This document shows positions 1-8,861 of a DNA stretch of 64,000 nt, piece by piece. A program made the position numbers and the translations under genes. The notes under the pieces are model-generated. The model was not told the DNA's origin, did not search any database, and was given only the letters and a program-made list of their open reading frames with translations. Position 1 is the first letter of the stretch. Each line of letters begins with the position of its first letter. Origin of the DNA: Synergistaceae bacterium (GTDB lineage: Bacteria > Synergistota > Synergistia > Synergistales > Synergistaceae); contig JAJFTP010000081.1 in assembly GCA_021372895.1 (NCBI GenBank), positions 18,827 through 82,826 of the forward strand. Reading direction: 5' to 3'.

Positions 1-104
1 GGCGGCAATGCCGTGAGGCTGCTTGGATCATAGCAATTTTCCGGCTCAATTGAAAAATGAGCACTCTTTGACGCGAGGGAGCTTCATTTAGAATGGAATA
101 AGCG

Positions 105-2384
105 TTATCTTTCATTTAGTATTTGTTCGGACAAACATTTCACAGCATCCTTTACGCCGATCCCGTCCGGCGTAGCTCCGATACAGGCCGGGCAGCCGTT
201 AGCGCATCCGCATGCGTTCAGCGCGTCAAGAGATGCCTTTACAAGTTTTTCTTTGAGTTCGTAAGTTCCTTCGGCGAGCCCGACTCCGCCCGGGATGTTG
301 TCGACGACGAAGACAGCCGGCTGCCTGAGGTGCGGGTCTTCCAGCCGGCTGTATATCTGTATGTCGCCGCTGTCGCACATGAGGAAAAGAGGCGCGATGT
401 TGCGTATAAGGTTGGAGAATCCGCTCATTGCGGCCCCGAGCTTAGGTGAGTCATGGGTGCCTTTCGGCATGGATATCCAGCACGCAGTCGTCTCCATTTG
501 TTCCTCAGGCAGATTTATCTCTCCATGTCCGATGTTCTCGTGTGTTGTGAGCCTGATTTTTTTATATATTGACGGTGTTGAGGCTACAATGACTTCACCC
601 CATCCGAAAAGCCCCTTATGTTCGAATTCTTCAATTACGTTTATACGCACCGAAGATTCTCCTTCGGTATAATAATCAGCCGCGGTAGTTTTTACGAAGC
701 ATTGCCGCGTCTCCGTGTTTAGATCTTCGACAATGTAGGGGCGTCCTCCATGGAAGTATATAGCGCCGGGGAATATATGTGTAGGCGCAGAGTGCCTGTC
801 CATGGTGCCTATGATCCCGGGCTTTTTCCCGTCCGATATGTCCGTTATAGTGTAGTTTTCGCCTATTGCATTCCGCAAAGACATTGATGCGGCGGGATAC
901 GAGTCCCCCTGCCAGTAATATGTCTTGCTTCCGAAATCGTCTGCGAGACGGAGCACCCCGTGCTGCGCCAGATAGTTGAGTATGGTGCTTATGTCCTGTC
1001 CTCCGAAATTTTCTCCCTCATGGAACGGGAGTTCGAATGCGGAACATCTGACGTGTCCGACCTCAATGTATGGGTTTGAAGCATCTATGCGTGCCAGCTC
1101 AGGCGAGGCGCCGAGGAGCCACTCCGGTCTTGCCGCTAGAAACTGGTCGAGAGGCAACGCAGTCGCGACCATGACGGCGGCAGACAGCCCCCCGCCGCGT
1201 CTTCCGGCCCTTCCTATCTGCTGCCACGTCGAGGCGATACTGCCTGGGTAGCCGTGCAGGACTGCGAGTTCGAGGGAGCCAATGTCGATGCCGAGTTCCA
1301 GAGCGTTGGTGCAGACGACTCCGCGCAGCTTGCCGCTGCGCAGGTCCTGTTCGATGGTCCGGCGCTCCTTTGGCAGGTAGCCTCCTCTGTAACCCGTAAC
1401 GATATCCGGATCCTTACCCTGTTCTGCGAGTCTTTTGCTCAGCAATTTCAGCAGCAGTTCAACGTTAAGGCGCGAACGGGTGAAGACTATGGTGCTTATT
1501 CCGCCGCAAAGAGCTTTTGATGCTATGCGTGCTGTCTCGAAAAGAGCAGAGCGTCTTATGCCCGTCTGTTTATCGATTACTGGCGGATCGTAGATGATGA
1601 ACTCCTTTGCTGAAGAGGGGGCCCCATTTTCCGAAATCAGTTCCGCATGTCTGCCGATGAGAGCCTCGGCGTGTTCGGCAGGATTTGCTATGGTAGCGGA
1701 GCAGCAGATAAATACAGGGTGTGAGCCGTAGAATTTACAGATGCGCAGGAGCCTGGAAAAAAGGTTTGCCAGGTGCGAGCCGAATATACCCCGATAGGTG
1801 TGCAGTTCGTCGACGACGATAAATCTAAGATTTTGGAAAAACGGCGCCCATCTGGTGTGGTGGGGAAGAATGCCGGCGTTCAGCATATCGGGGTTGGTAA
1901 TCATCACATTACTGTTATCCCGTGCTGTTGACCGCTGTGCGGCCGGAGTGTCTCCGTCGTATGTGGAGCAGTTGATTTTTTCTCCGAGCACGGCAGAAAA
2001 TTCGTCAAGCTCCATCATCTGATCCTGAGCAAGTGCCTTTGTCGGGAAGAGATACAGGGCACGGGATGCAGGGTCCTTCAGTATAGTGTCAATTACCGGA
2101 AGGTTGTAACAGAGTGTCTTGCCCGACGCGGTCGGTGTTACTATGACGACGTCATGCCCCGAGAGCGTAAGCGATACCGCTTTGCTCTGGTGGGAGTAAA
2201 GAGATCCTATCCCGCGTGCTTTCAGTGTGGATACGAGACGCGGGTCAAGCCCGCCGAAACCGCCGAACAAAGCGTTGCGTGCCTGGAACCTTTCAATATA
2301 GGTTATTTCCCCGTCAAGTTTTGAAACCCACTCGGTGAACTCCGGTACAGATATATTTTTCTTTGCGAAAAAGGAATAAAACAA
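105..2384 (-). CDS. mrfA: DEAD/DEAH-box helicase with C-terminal DUF1998-type Cys cluster (MrfA/YprA family)
   Basis: A 759-residue superfamily 2 helicase. Walker A is TPTASGKT (about residues 83-90) and motif II is the DELH stretch in VVDELHTYRG. A second RecA lobe carries QQIGRAGRRGG, and the C-terminus has the closely spaced cysteines CGCANGCPAC. This architecture is that of Bacillus MrfA (YprA), a 3'-5' DNA helicase acting in mitomycin-type lesion repair with the nuclease MrfB. The nuclease partner is not visible in the 104 bases that remain downstream. The start is a TTG with no clear Shine-Dalgarno, ten bases after the stop of the upstream permease gene, so translation may be coupled. 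Family assignment is secure; the repair role is inferred from the family. Confidence 0.85.
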   Translation of the reverse strand: MFYSFFAKKNISVPEFTEWVSKLDGEITYIERFQARNALFGGFGGLDPRLVSTLKARGIGSLYSHQSKAVSLTLSGHDVVIVTPTASGKTLCYNLPVIDTILKDPASRALYLFPTKALAQDQMMELDEFSAVLGEKINCSTYDGDTPAAQRSTARDNSNVMITNPDMLNAGILPHHTRWAPFFQNLRFIVVDELHTYRGIFGSHLANLFSRLLRICKFYGSHPVFICCSATIANPAEHAEALIGRHAELISENGAPSSAKEFIIYDPPVIDKQTGIRRSALFETARIASKALCGGISTIVFTRSRLNVELLLKLLSKRLAEQGKDPDIVTGYRGGYLPKERRTIEQDLRSGKLRGVVCTNALELGIDIGSLELAVLHGYPGSIASTWQQIGRAGRRGGGLSAAVMVATALPLDQFLAARPEWLLGASPELARIDASNPYIEVGHVRCSAFELPFHEGENFGGQDISTILNYLAQHGVLRLADDFGSKTYYWQGDSYPAASMSLRNAIGENYTITDISDGKKPGIIGTMDRHSAPTHIFPGAIYFHGGRPYIVEDLNTETRQCFVKTTAADYYTEGESSVRINVIEEFEHKGLFGWGEVIVASTPSIYKKIRLTTHENIGHGEINLPEEQMETTACWISMPKGTHDSPKLGAAMSGFSNLIRNIAPLFLMCDSGDIQIYSRLEDPHLRQPAVFVVDNIPGGVGLAEGTYELKEKLVKASLDALNACGCANGCPACIGATPDGIGVKDAVKCLSEQILNER

Positions 2385-2393
2385 TTTGGATTT

Positions 2394-3152
2394 TTAACGG
2401 AATGTGTCGAATAAAATTTTGCCCGCGCTGATAAAAACAGCGATTGTGAGCAACCATCGTATCCACTTTTTGTCGCCACTGAGGTTGAAACGGGCTCCCA
2501 TGTTGCCGCCGGCCATGCTTCCGAGAGCGAGTGCTGGCGCAGCATACCAGTTCACCATGCCGAACGATGCAAAGAGAATCAGGCTTGCCACGGTGTATAG
2601 CGCAGTGACTACTATCTTTATGATATTTGCTTCTTTCAGATCTTCCTTACAGCCGCCTACAATAGCCCATATAAGTAAAAAACCGACGCCGGCCTGAAGA
2701 AATCCGCCGTATATCCCGACGGCAAAGAGTACAACTGTGCGAACGACAGGTGAGAATGGTTCCCCTGAAGGGTTTTCCCACATCGTTGGTTTAACAATGA
2801 GCAGTAAACCCATAGTGCATATCGAAACAGCCGCAATGACGCGAAACGCTTTTGGAGGCATGTAGACAGCCGTCAGTGTCCCTATTATCGCACCCGCAAC
2901 AGCAGGAATGATATACGGCCATACTTCGCGCCATTTTATTCTGCCGCGTTTGTGATACAGCCCCATGGCCGAGAAGTTCTGCAGCAGTATGGAGACGCGG
3001 TTCGTAGCGTTTGCGATGCCTAGATCCAGCCCGACGAAGTTAAGTATAGGCAGGGTGAGGAGCGAGCCTCCGCCTGCAATGACGTTGAGGAAGCCCGCGG
3101 CTGTCCCCGTGAGCGTTACAAAAATCAGCGGCAAAAAATTTGCGAACTCCAA
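2394..3152 (-). CDS. TauE/SafE family membrane permease
   Basis: A 252-residue, very hydrophobic protein with about eight membrane segments and glycine-rich helices (GFLNVIAGGGSLLTLP near the N-terminus), typical of the TauE/SafE (DUF81) family. These proteins are linked to export of sulfite, sulfoacetate or other small organosulfur anions across the cytoplasmic membrane. The substrate cannot be read from the sequence. The start is a TTG preceded at about 8 nt by AAAGGGGAC, a good ribosome site. It lies just upstream of and co-directional with the helicase gene and is divergent from the metallo-hydrolase gene. Confidence 0.8.
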   Translation of the reverse strand: MEFANFLPLIFVTLTGTAAGFLNVIAGGGSLLTLPILNFVGLDLGIANATNRVSILLQNFSAMGLYHKRGRIKWREVWPYIIPAVAGAIIGTLTAVYMPPKAFRVIAAVSICTMGLLLIVKPTMWENPSGEPFSPVVRTVVLFAVGIYGGFLQAGVGFLLIWAIVGGCKEDLKEANIIKIVVTALYTVASLILFASFGMVNWYAAPALALGSMAGGNMGARFNLSGDKKWIRWLLTIAVFISAGKILFDTFR

Positions 3153-3202
3153 AGTATAATGTCCCCTTTTTCATGTACAATTATAGACAGGTGGCGATGT
3201 CT

Positions 3203-4024
3203 ATGCTTAAAGTTACAGTTCTGGTAGATAATAATACACTTATTGACCGTTATTTTACAGGGGAGCCCGGCTTTTGTCTCTGGGTCGAGGCTGGAGCCAA
3301 AAAGATCCTTTTTGATACCGGCTACTCTGATGTGTTCATCCGCAATGCACAGCTCATGGGGCTGGATCCGGCGGAGCTTGACGCCATATTCCTCTCGCAC
3401 GGGCACAATGACCATACCTGGGGGCTCAATCACCTTATTCAGTACTACGACAGGCGGCAAATAAAAAAAAGGCCGGAGCTTACAGCACATCATCAGGCGC
3501 TGGAAAGAAAACGCAGCGACGGGCTTGAGATAGGAATGGTCATGGCAAAGGAAGTCATCGACAAGTATTTCCTGATGAAGCTTTCCTCCGGGCCTATGCG
3601 TATAACTGAACGACTTCTGTGGCTCGGTGAGATCCCCAGGAGGATAGAGAAAAATAAAGCTATAGGGAAGCGCATCATAGACGGAAAAGAGTTTGACGAT
3701 TTCTGTCATGATGATTCCGCGCTCGTCTATGAAGCTAATGGGGGTCTGGTGATACTAACAGGCTGTTCTCACTCGGGAATATGCAATATCATAGAATATG
3801 CACGCAGGCTCACTGGAACGGATAAAATACTTGATGTGCTGGGCGGTTTCCATATGCTGGACATGACACGGGAAGCAATGGCGGCAACCGTTGAGTATCT
3901 TGCGAAGGATCCTCCGGAGGTCATTCATCCGTGCCACTGCACCGACCTTAAAGCTAAGATGGCGCTTGCGTCTAAGATCAGCGTAGAAGAAGTCGGAGTG
4001 GGGCTTGAACTGCAATATGAGTGA
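3203..4024 (+). CDS. MBL-fold metallo-hydrolase (COG1237-like)
   Basis: A 273-residue metallo-beta-lactamase fold protein. The metal-binding signature SHGHNDH is preceded by the DTGYSD strand, and later ligand regions are GCSHSG and HPCHCTD. The overall pattern resembles the COG1237 group, sometimes annotated as dihydropterin-type synthase. The exact reaction is unknown. I chose the ATG at 3203 because the GGTGG ribosome site (3190-3194) sits 8 nt upstream; an in-frame ATG at 3197 would be only 2 nt from it. The next gene, a DtxR-like regulator, follows after about 15 bases and is probably co-transcribed. Confidence 0.8.
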   Translation: MLKVTVLVDNNTLIDRYFTGEPGFCLWVEAGAKKILFDTGYSDVFIRNAQLMGLDPAELDAIFLSHGHNDHTWGLNHLIQYYDRRQIKKRPELTAHHQALERKRSDGLEIGMVMAKEVIDKYFLMKLSSGPMRITERLLWLGEIPRRIEKNKAIGKRIIDGKEFDDFCHDDSALVYEANGGLVILTGCSHSGICNIIEYARRLTGTDKILDVLGGFHMLDMTREAMAATVEYLAKDPPEVIHPCHCTDLKAKMALASKISVEEVGVGLELQYE

Positions 4025-4039
4025 CGGAGGTCGATGGGT

Positions 4040-4405
4040 ATGCAGGAATCCGGAGAAAATTATCTCGAAACTATACTGATGTTAGGAGAGGAGAACGGCA
4101 CTGTCCGTTCTATTGACATAGCGAACAAACTTGGCTACGCGAAGCCGAGTGTCAGCAGGGCAGTGGGATTGCTCAGGGAACGCGGCTTCATCACGATGGA
4201 GCAGAACGGCGAGCTTTTGCTTACGCAGAGCGGTTTTGAAAAGGCGAGCGCAATCTATGAACGCCATAAACTTATATCGAAATTCTTCGTGGAACTCCTT
4301 GGTGTTGAAAAGGACGTCGCCGATCGTGATGCCTGCAGAATTGAGCATGTCATAAGCGAAGAGAGCTTCGAGAAGATAAAAAAATACGTTACGGACAAAT
4401 TTTAG
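4040..4405 (+). CDS. DtxR/MntR-family metal-dependent transcriptional regulator
   Basis: A 121-residue protein with an N-terminal winged helix-turn-helix (VRSIDIANKLGYAKPSVSRAV) and the dimerisation/metal-binding helix typical of DtxR/MntR. The ligand pattern C-x2-E-H is visible in DACRIEHVIS. Such proteins sense Fe(II) or Mn(II) and repress metal uptake genes. There is no C-terminal SH3-like domain, as in MntR-type members. The start ATG at 4040 is 9 nt after the GGAGG at 4026-4030; an ATG at 4034 is too close. It follows the metallo-hydrolase gene closely. No metal transporter is adjacent, so its targets lie elsewhere or upstream. Confidence 0.8.
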   Translation: MQESGENYLETILMLGEENGTVRSIDIANKLGYAKPSVSRAVGLLRERGFITMEQNGELLLTQSGFEKASAIYERHKLISKFFVELLGVEKDVADRDACRIEHVISEESFEKIKKYVTDKF

Positions 4406-4430
4406 ACTGACGGTAATTTTAGACTAAAAC

Positions 4431-4468
4431 AGCCGGACAACAAAAAAAGATTTTTTCAGCCGGCCGTC
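4431..4468. terminator. Possible bidirectional terminator between convergent genes
   Basis: GCCGG and CCGGC arms enclose a run of A, a short loop and a run of T, allowing an extended hairpin between the convergent DtxR-like and bioY genes. The loop geometry is imperfect, so this is a modest call. Confidence 0.35.
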
Positions 4469-4486
4469 TTCTGTCTGCCGCTTTTA

Positions 4487-5053
4487 TTATTTTAAGAACA
4501 ACCCGGTTTTGTTAAGCCGCTCTGCTATTACTGCGGCCAGAAAAGCCTTGAGGATGTCGCCTCCTATTGTGCTGAAAAGGCCTACCGCAAACACCTTAAA
4601 CAGCGGCATTCCGTTTCCCGGCATCCAGAAGTTCATTATAACGTAGAGATGGACAAGACCTATTGTATAGACTGCGGCTATTCCAGACAGGCCTGAAAGA
4701 AAATATTCTTTTTTTGTGATGGGGAGACCTTTTTGACAGAGTGATTCCATAAATCTTCCTGATATCCATGCACATGCAATAAAACCTATGATATAACCGA
4801 AAGACGGGGTCAGTATAGACCCAAGCCCGCCTCCACCTGTAAACACAGGAATGCCTATAAGTCCCATAAGCATGTAAAGAGCCTGTGATGCAGCTCCGCG
4901 TCTTGAGCCCAGAACGAGTCCCGCAAGCATGCATACAAGCGTCTGAAGCGTGAAGGGGACAATCGGGATGGGGATCATTACGCGCGCACTTACCGCCGTC
5001 AATACCGCGAATATAGAAATCTGAGCCATCTCTTTAGTTTTCATGCCGAACAT
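4487..5053 (-). CDS. bioY: BioY biotin transporter (ECF S component)
   Basis: A 188-residue membrane protein with six predicted helices and the BioY hallmarks: an N-terminal AVLTAVSARVMIPIP helix, VPFTLQTL, and the glycine-rich loop FTGGGGLGSILTPSFGYIIGF. BioY captures biotin with high affinity, alone or with an ECF energising module, which is not in this window. The annotated start is the ATG at 5053. However, a consensus promoter (TTGACA-17-TAATAT) places the -10 over this codon, so the in-frame ATG at 5044 (MKTKEMAQ) may be the real, possibly leaderless, start. A BirA-type operator lies directly upstream. Confidence 0.9.
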   Translation of the reverse strand: MFGMKTKEMAQISIFAVLTAVSARVMIPIPIVPFTLQTLVCMLAGLVLGSRRGAASQALYMLMGLIGIPVFTGGGGLGSILTPSFGYIIGFIACAWISGRFMESLCQKGLPITKKEYFLSGLSGIAAVYTIGLVHLYVIMNFWMPGNGMPLFKVFAVGLFSTIGGDILKAFLAAVIAERLNKTGLFLK

Positions 5054-5073
5054 ATTATGCCGGAGTTTTTATT

Positions 5074-5105
5074 ATGTCAACTATAAAAACTAAACTGGTT
5101 GACAT
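5074..5105 (-). promoter_or_regulatory. BirA-type biotin operator upstream of bioY
   Basis: ATGTCAACT, 14 bases, then GGTTGACAT: an inverted repeat with the half-site sequence and spacing known for BirA operators (TTGTNAACC-N14/15-GGTTNACAA). The left arm coincides with the complement of the -35 TTGACA of a minus-strand promoter whose -10 TAATAT lies at 5052-5057. Binding of biotinyl-AMP-loaded BirA would therefore block bioY transcription. The operator is seen directly; control by BirA is inferred. Confidence 0.8.
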
Positions 5106-5134
5106 GAGTTCGCATTACGGCTTTCTGCTTCAGA

Positions 5135-5878
5135 CTAAATGAACAATTGGACCAACACTACAGAAAGAATCAGCCCAGGCAGCATATTCATAACCCTTAT
5201 CCTCATGGATCCCAGCAGATTTATGCCGATCGCCATGAGCATAAGACCGCCGGTGGCGCTCATTTCAGTTATCGCGGCATCGGACATAAACGGCTGTGCC
5301 CATCCTGCTGCTAGAGTGAGCGCCCCCTGATAGAGGAATACCGGTATGAAGGAGAAGATTACGCCAAAACCAAGAGATGCCGCCATTGCTACGGATGTCA
5401 GTCCGTCGATAAGTCCCTTTGCCAAAAGAAGCGATGGGTAGCCTCCGAGGCCCTCTTCAAACGATCCTAGCACAGCCATAGAACCGGTGCAGTATATCAG
5501 GCTGGTCGTTATAAAGCCTGTTGAGAAACCTTCAGCTGATTTACCAAAGCGTGACTCAAGAGCCTCGCTGCCGCGTTCAAGCCTTCCCTCAAGATCCAGC
5601 AGTTCACCTATGACTGAGCCTAGGGCAATGCTTGCAATAACTATAAGCGGCTGTCTTGTCTTTATTGCCATAGACAGGCCAAGAGAGATCACAAAGAGCG
5701 CCATTCCCTGCACCGGAAGCTGCATTATCTTTTGCGGCAGTTTTTTTCTGACGGCAAGACCAAGAAGAGCTCCGCATATTATAAATATTGCATTTGCTAT
5801 GCTGCCGAAGAGAGGGATGCCTACCAGAAATTCCAAAAAAATACCCCGCTTTGCCATGGCTGCGAAAGAATCGAACAA
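5135..5878 (-). CDS. DUF554 family membrane protein
   Basis: A 247-residue polytopic protein with about seven hydrophobic helices matching the DUF554 (YdfK/YqgA) family, which is probably a transporter of unknown substrate. Recognisable stretches are the glycine-containing first helix GSIANAIFIICGALLGL and the GSVIGELLDLEGRLERG loop. The long frame begins with a TTG at 5878 that lacks a Shine-Dalgarno. A TTG at 5836 (MEFLVGIPLFGSI) follows a GGGG stretch and matches better where family members usually begin, so the first 14 residues are doubtful. No neighbour suggests a function. Confidence 0.75.
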   Translation of the reverse strand: MFDSFAAMAKRGIFLEFLVGIPLFGSIANAIFIICGALLGLAVRKKLPQKIMQLPVQGMALFVISLGLSMAIKTRQPLIVIASIALGSVIGELLDLEGRLERGSEALESRFGKSAEGFSTGFITTSLIYCTGSMAVLGSFEEGLGGYPSLLLAKGLIDGLTSVAMAASLGFGVIFSFIPVFLYQGALTLAAGWAQPFMSDAAITEMSATGGLMLMAIGINLLGSMRIRVMNMLPGLILSVVLVQLFI

Positions 5879-6025
5879 TGAAAAGGAAATCGTATGGCGC
5901 TTTCCTGATTTTGACCTTGCTATTGTTTGTCCGTCGTTAGGCCATTGTAGTAGTATGTCGGATCTACAGTTACCAAGTGATGATTATATTGCGGTAATGA
6001 TTATAACGCAAACTGTAGGGAAAAA

Positions 6026-6049
6026 GGAGCCGGCCGATCCGCCGGCTCC
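6026..6049 (-). terminator. Rho-independent terminator of the ornithine-racemase transcript (minus strand)
   Basis: GGAGCCGG and CCGGCTCC form a perfect 8-bp stem with an 8-nt loop. On the minus strand it is followed immediately by TTTTT. It would end minus-strand transcripts coming from the amino-acid catabolic genes beyond 6315. Confidence 0.75.
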
Positions 6050-6143
6050 GCAGATCTTATATGATCGACAATTGCAGAAGCAAAATTTAAGCATCTGAAT
6101 CTTTCAGTCCGTATCATTATTGAGCGAAGGACTTTCTTTTAAG

Positions 6144-6257
6144 ATGATAGCCGCAAGAACCTTTAACATTGATAAGGTCATGAAAGCGGGCAGAAATGGA
6201 AATGATCCCTGTCCCTGCGGAAGCGGTCTTAAATATAAGAGATGCCACGGAAGATAG
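6144..6257 (+). CDS. SEC-C motif zinc-binding microprotein (37 aa)
   Basis: A short frame encoding 37 residues. Its C-terminal half is a complete SEC-C zinc motif, [14 protein letters not shown], preceded by a short basic helix ([16 protein letters not shown]). The SEC-C motif is the zinc-binding tail of SecA and also occurs as stand-alone small proteins of unknown role. AAGGA lies about 12 nt before the ATG, a slightly long spacing. The conserved Cys-Pro-Cys-Gly-Ser-Gly signature makes chance unlikely, although this could be a relic of a longer SEC-C protein. It lies on the strand opposite to, and inside, the 3' run-out of the ornithine racemase transcript. Confidence 0.6.
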   Translation: MIAARTFNIDKVMKAGRNGNDPCPCGSGLKYKRCHGR

Positions 6258-6287
6258 GATGGGCATGATTCAGTTCAAAGCTGTTTT

Positions 6288-6329
6288 GAAAATTCCACTA
6301 TACTTCAAACCAAATCAGCAAAAAAATTT
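6288..6329 (+). repeat. Dispersed 42-bp repeat, copy A
   Basis: Begins GAAAATTCCACTATACTTC and ends CAAAAAAATTT. It matches the reverse complement of 18717-18758 with two substitutions. Its right part overlaps the last codons and stop of the ornithine racemase gene. Function unknown. Confidence 0.8.
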
Positions 6330-7376
6330 CTCAACATAAGGTGATGTAGCTGCGGTCATCATGGCAGCATAATTGACGCGGAACGTCGCAGTTTCGCCAA
6401 CTTCGGGAGGCTTATGTATGTTTTGGAGATCACACACGAGATGGTCGCTTGAAGCTCCGAGGATTTTTATTCCGGGGTCAAAAGGGAGCAACCCCTCAGG
6501 ATAGATATCCTGCCTTCCTGCGGCAAGTATCCCGCGAAGGCGTGTTCCGTTATCATCAAAATAAGGTGTCCGTCCAAAGGCGTCAAAGCCCGGGATGCCC
6601 CATGGTTTGCTAGGCTTGAGCGCGATCTCGACCCATTCGGCAGAGAACTCCATCGTTTCCTGTTTGAGCCAGTTGAAAGGCTCCCATGCTATCGCACCTC
6701 TCAGCATTGCACTGCCAGCCCGTATTTGATTGATCCCTTCAGGTAAAGTTCCTTCATGAAGCATAGGAACGCTTGTCGTTCCGCCTATTGAAATCGTTTC
6801 CAGCGGATAACCTACCATTTCCTCAATGATCTCGCTACACCTTACAACGTGTGACAGGTTCTCCACGGAAGGAAGTATCCCGCCAAAACATCCGAGGTTA
6901 GTTCCTGCTCCCGCTATTCTGACACGATCCAGTCCTTTCAGCTGTTCTTTCATTTTCATAAGCTCGTCGGCCATTATCCCTTCGCGCAGGTCCCCTGCTT
7001 CGACCATAATGATAACTTTGTAATTTTTCTTTTTGAGACGGCATTCCTCTTCCAGCAGAGAAAGCGATCTTCCGCTCGATATAAGTGTCGAATCCGTCAG
7101 TTCGAGAATTTCCTCGATCTCTCCGGGCATCGGTATGCGTATCAGTAAAAATTTACAGCTAAGTCCGGAATTTTTCTGTTTTCTTATATTGTCCAGCCTG
7201 CTGTCCGCTAAACCTGTACAGCCGCCTTCTATAAATATCCGCCCTAGTTCGGGCGCACCGCACAACCCTTTTGTAACTCCCCAGAGTTCCACTCCCCGCT
7301 CTTTCGCCACGCGTGAAAGGATCATAGTATTTTCATATATCGGATCACGGAATATCTTCAGAATCGGATTTTTCAA
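6315..7376 (-). CDS. orr: Ornithine racemase-like PLP enzyme (alanine racemase fold)
   Basis: A 353-residue PLP-dependent amino acid racemase of the alanine-racemase N-terminal (TIM-barrel) family. The PLP lysine is in GVTKGLCG, close to the N-terminus, followed by LADSRLDNI. These features are shared with clostridial ornithine racemase (Orr), which converts L- to D-ornithine for oxidative/reductive ornithine fermentation. Generic amino acid racemase is the alternative. The start is the TTG at 7376, 5 nt after GGAGGAG; upstream codons in the frame lack a ribosome site. It is the last gene of a minus-strand run containing two saccharopine-dehydrogenase-like enzymes and a racemase, pointing to basic amino acid breakdown. 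Confidence 0.75.
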   Translation of the reverse strand: MKNPILKIFRDPIYENTMILSRVAKERGVELWGVTKGLCGAPELGRIFIEGGCTGLADSRLDNIRKQKNSGLSCKFLLIRIPMPGEIEEILELTDSTLISSGRSLSLLEEECRLKKKNYKVIIMVEAGDLREGIMADELMKMKEQLKGLDRVRIAGAGTNLGCFGGILPSVENLSHVVRCSEIIEEMVGYPLETISIGGTTSVPMLHEGTLPEGINQIRAGSAMLRGAIAWEPFNWLKQETMEFSAEWVEIALKPSKPWGIPGFDAFGRTPYFDDNGTRLRGILAAGRQDIYPEGLLPFDPGIKILGASSDHLVCDLQNIHKPPEVGETATFRVNYAAMMTAATSPYVEKFFC

Positions 7377-7502
7377 ATGTACTCCTCCACTCTGCCCGCG
7401 GAAACTACAGGGTAAAATCATATAACAATCAAGCAGAAGGCCCTCCATATATACAGTTCCGTTATGCCGGTCCCTTACGGAGAAGAGACCGGCATTTATT
7501 GT

Positions 7503-8819
7503 TTAAAGGGATATAAGGTTCTCTTTGAGTACTATTCCCTCATTTTTGAGTTCATCAAGGACAGGTTTATATATTGCTTTTGACATAGGTAGGTGAAGTC
7601 CCGGTGTATTTATCTTTCCTTCGAGGATGAACCTCGTGGCGATTGCCGGCGGAATTCCGGTTGTTCTCGCTATAGAAGTCCATCTCCCGGGAACGCCGAA
7701 GTCTATCAGTACGGAACTGTGCATTTTCTTAGTGCCATCTGGGAATATTGCTGTAACTTCGTCGCATAGTATGACCAGATCTCTTTCTTCAGGGGCGAAT
7801 GCCAATTTTTCGGCAAAAAGAAGAGAAACAACATCGCGTGCCGAACCCTTATCAAAAGGAAGCAGGTTATCATCAAAGAATCCGAGCCAGCCCATGCGTA
7901 GAATGAAGGCCGACCAGGGCTTGAGTCCAAAGCGCTTGCAGAGGGCTTCTTTCGGAGATCCGTTGCTTCCTGCCTGACGCGCAGTAAACTGAGCAAATGT
8001 TATGCCCTTGGTGTCCTGAACCTCAGTGTCAAAAAATCCTATCTCATTCATGTAACAGATAGTTTCGCACCAGCCATGATAGCGCAGTGTCCCTCTGTAA
8101 ATCGTTTTCGCCTCTGGAATATTATATCCCTCTCTGTAGACGGTAGAATCCGCGTTAGCATATGCTTCAAACGTTCCCAGTTTAGGGACTTCATAGAGAA
8201 AGACATTTTCGTAGGTTTCTCCATCCGGCCAGAGTATTTCTTTTCCGTCTATAAGAACCTTTGCGGTTCTCTTGCTCGCGCCGATAAGGCTTGCCGGCGA
8301 CCATGAGAGCTTGTATCCCCAAGGGTTCGTGTTGGCATCAGCTGCCGGGAGAGCACCGCAGAGAGAACGAAAAGACTCTATTTTGCCGCCCTGCTCGTGT
8401 ATCTCGTTTATCGTCTTAGCCGCGGACATATGATCAATACCCGGATCAAGTCCGAGCTCTACAGCAAAGACTATCCCTGCTTTTTTGATCTCGGCTGCCA
8501 TTGACTTCGTAGATTCGTCGAGATATGCCGGGTGGACCATGCTGACCTTTTTGTCAAGGCATATCTTCGACACCGGCGGCATGAACTCCGGCGGGAGAAA
8601 GCTGACTACTACACCGGGAGAATAGCGGTCGATAAGTTCACCGGCTTTAACTGCAGCATTTGTCTGTACCGTCTCCACGCAGCCTGAAAGACGCGCCGCC
8701 AATGCAAGGTTGTCCGCCGACATGTCAGCTACAACAATCTTGCAGTTGCCTTTGCGGGCAAGGTAATCGATGAATGGCCCCGAAATATGGCCTGCGCCAA
8801 AAAGCAGAACTGTTTTCAT
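7503..8819 (-). CDS. Saccharopine dehydrogenase family protein (first copy)
   Basis: A 438-residue protein with an N-terminal Rossmann motif (VLLFGAGHISGPFIDYL) and the full C-terminal domain of saccharopine reductases/dehydrogenases (GLDPGIDHM, RYHGWCETICYM, GIPPAIATRFILEGKI). In the family these catalyse NAD(P)-dependent formation or cleavage of saccharopine or related secondary amines. The actual substrate here is unknown. The ATG at 8819 lies 11 nt after GGAGG; an upstream GTG overlaps that site. It sits between the racemase-family gene and ornithine racemase on the same strand. A second paralogue, clearly diverged, is encoded at 11303-12544, suggesting successive steps or two substrates. 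Confidence 0.8.
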   Translation of the reverse strand: MKTVLLFGAGHISGPFIDYLARKGNCKIVVADMSADNLALAARLSGCVETVQTNAAVKAGELIDRYSPGVVVSFLPPEFMPPVSKICLDKKVSMVHPAYLDESTKSMAAEIKKAGIVFAVELGLDPGIDHMSAAKTINEIHEQGGKIESFRSLCGALPAADANTNPWGYKLSWSPASLIGASKRTAKVLIDGKEILWPDGETYENVFLYEVPKLGTFEAYANADSTVYREGYNIPEAKTIYRGTLRYHGWCETICYMNEIGFFDTEVQDTKGITFAQFTARQAGSNGSPKEALCKRFGLKPWSAFILRMGWLGFFDDNLLPFDKGSARDVVSLLFAEKLAFAPEERDLVILCDEVTAIFPDGTKKMHSSVLIDFGVPGRWTSIARTTGIPPAIATRFILEGKINTPGLHLPMSKAIYKPVLDELKNEGIVLKENLISL

Positions 8820-8861
8820 TTCAAAATGCACCTCCGAAATTTATATGTGTCTGCGGCTGCC

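Noticed and set aside
1..104. Possible start of a MrfB-like nuclease gene on the minus strand downstream of the helicase
   Set aside because: Only short frames with weak ribosome sites are present, and the visible residues do not match the family.
5487..6098. 203-residue frame opposite the DUF554 gene
   Set aside because: Mostly antisense to DUF554 and continuing through the terminator hairpin; no ribosome site or homology.
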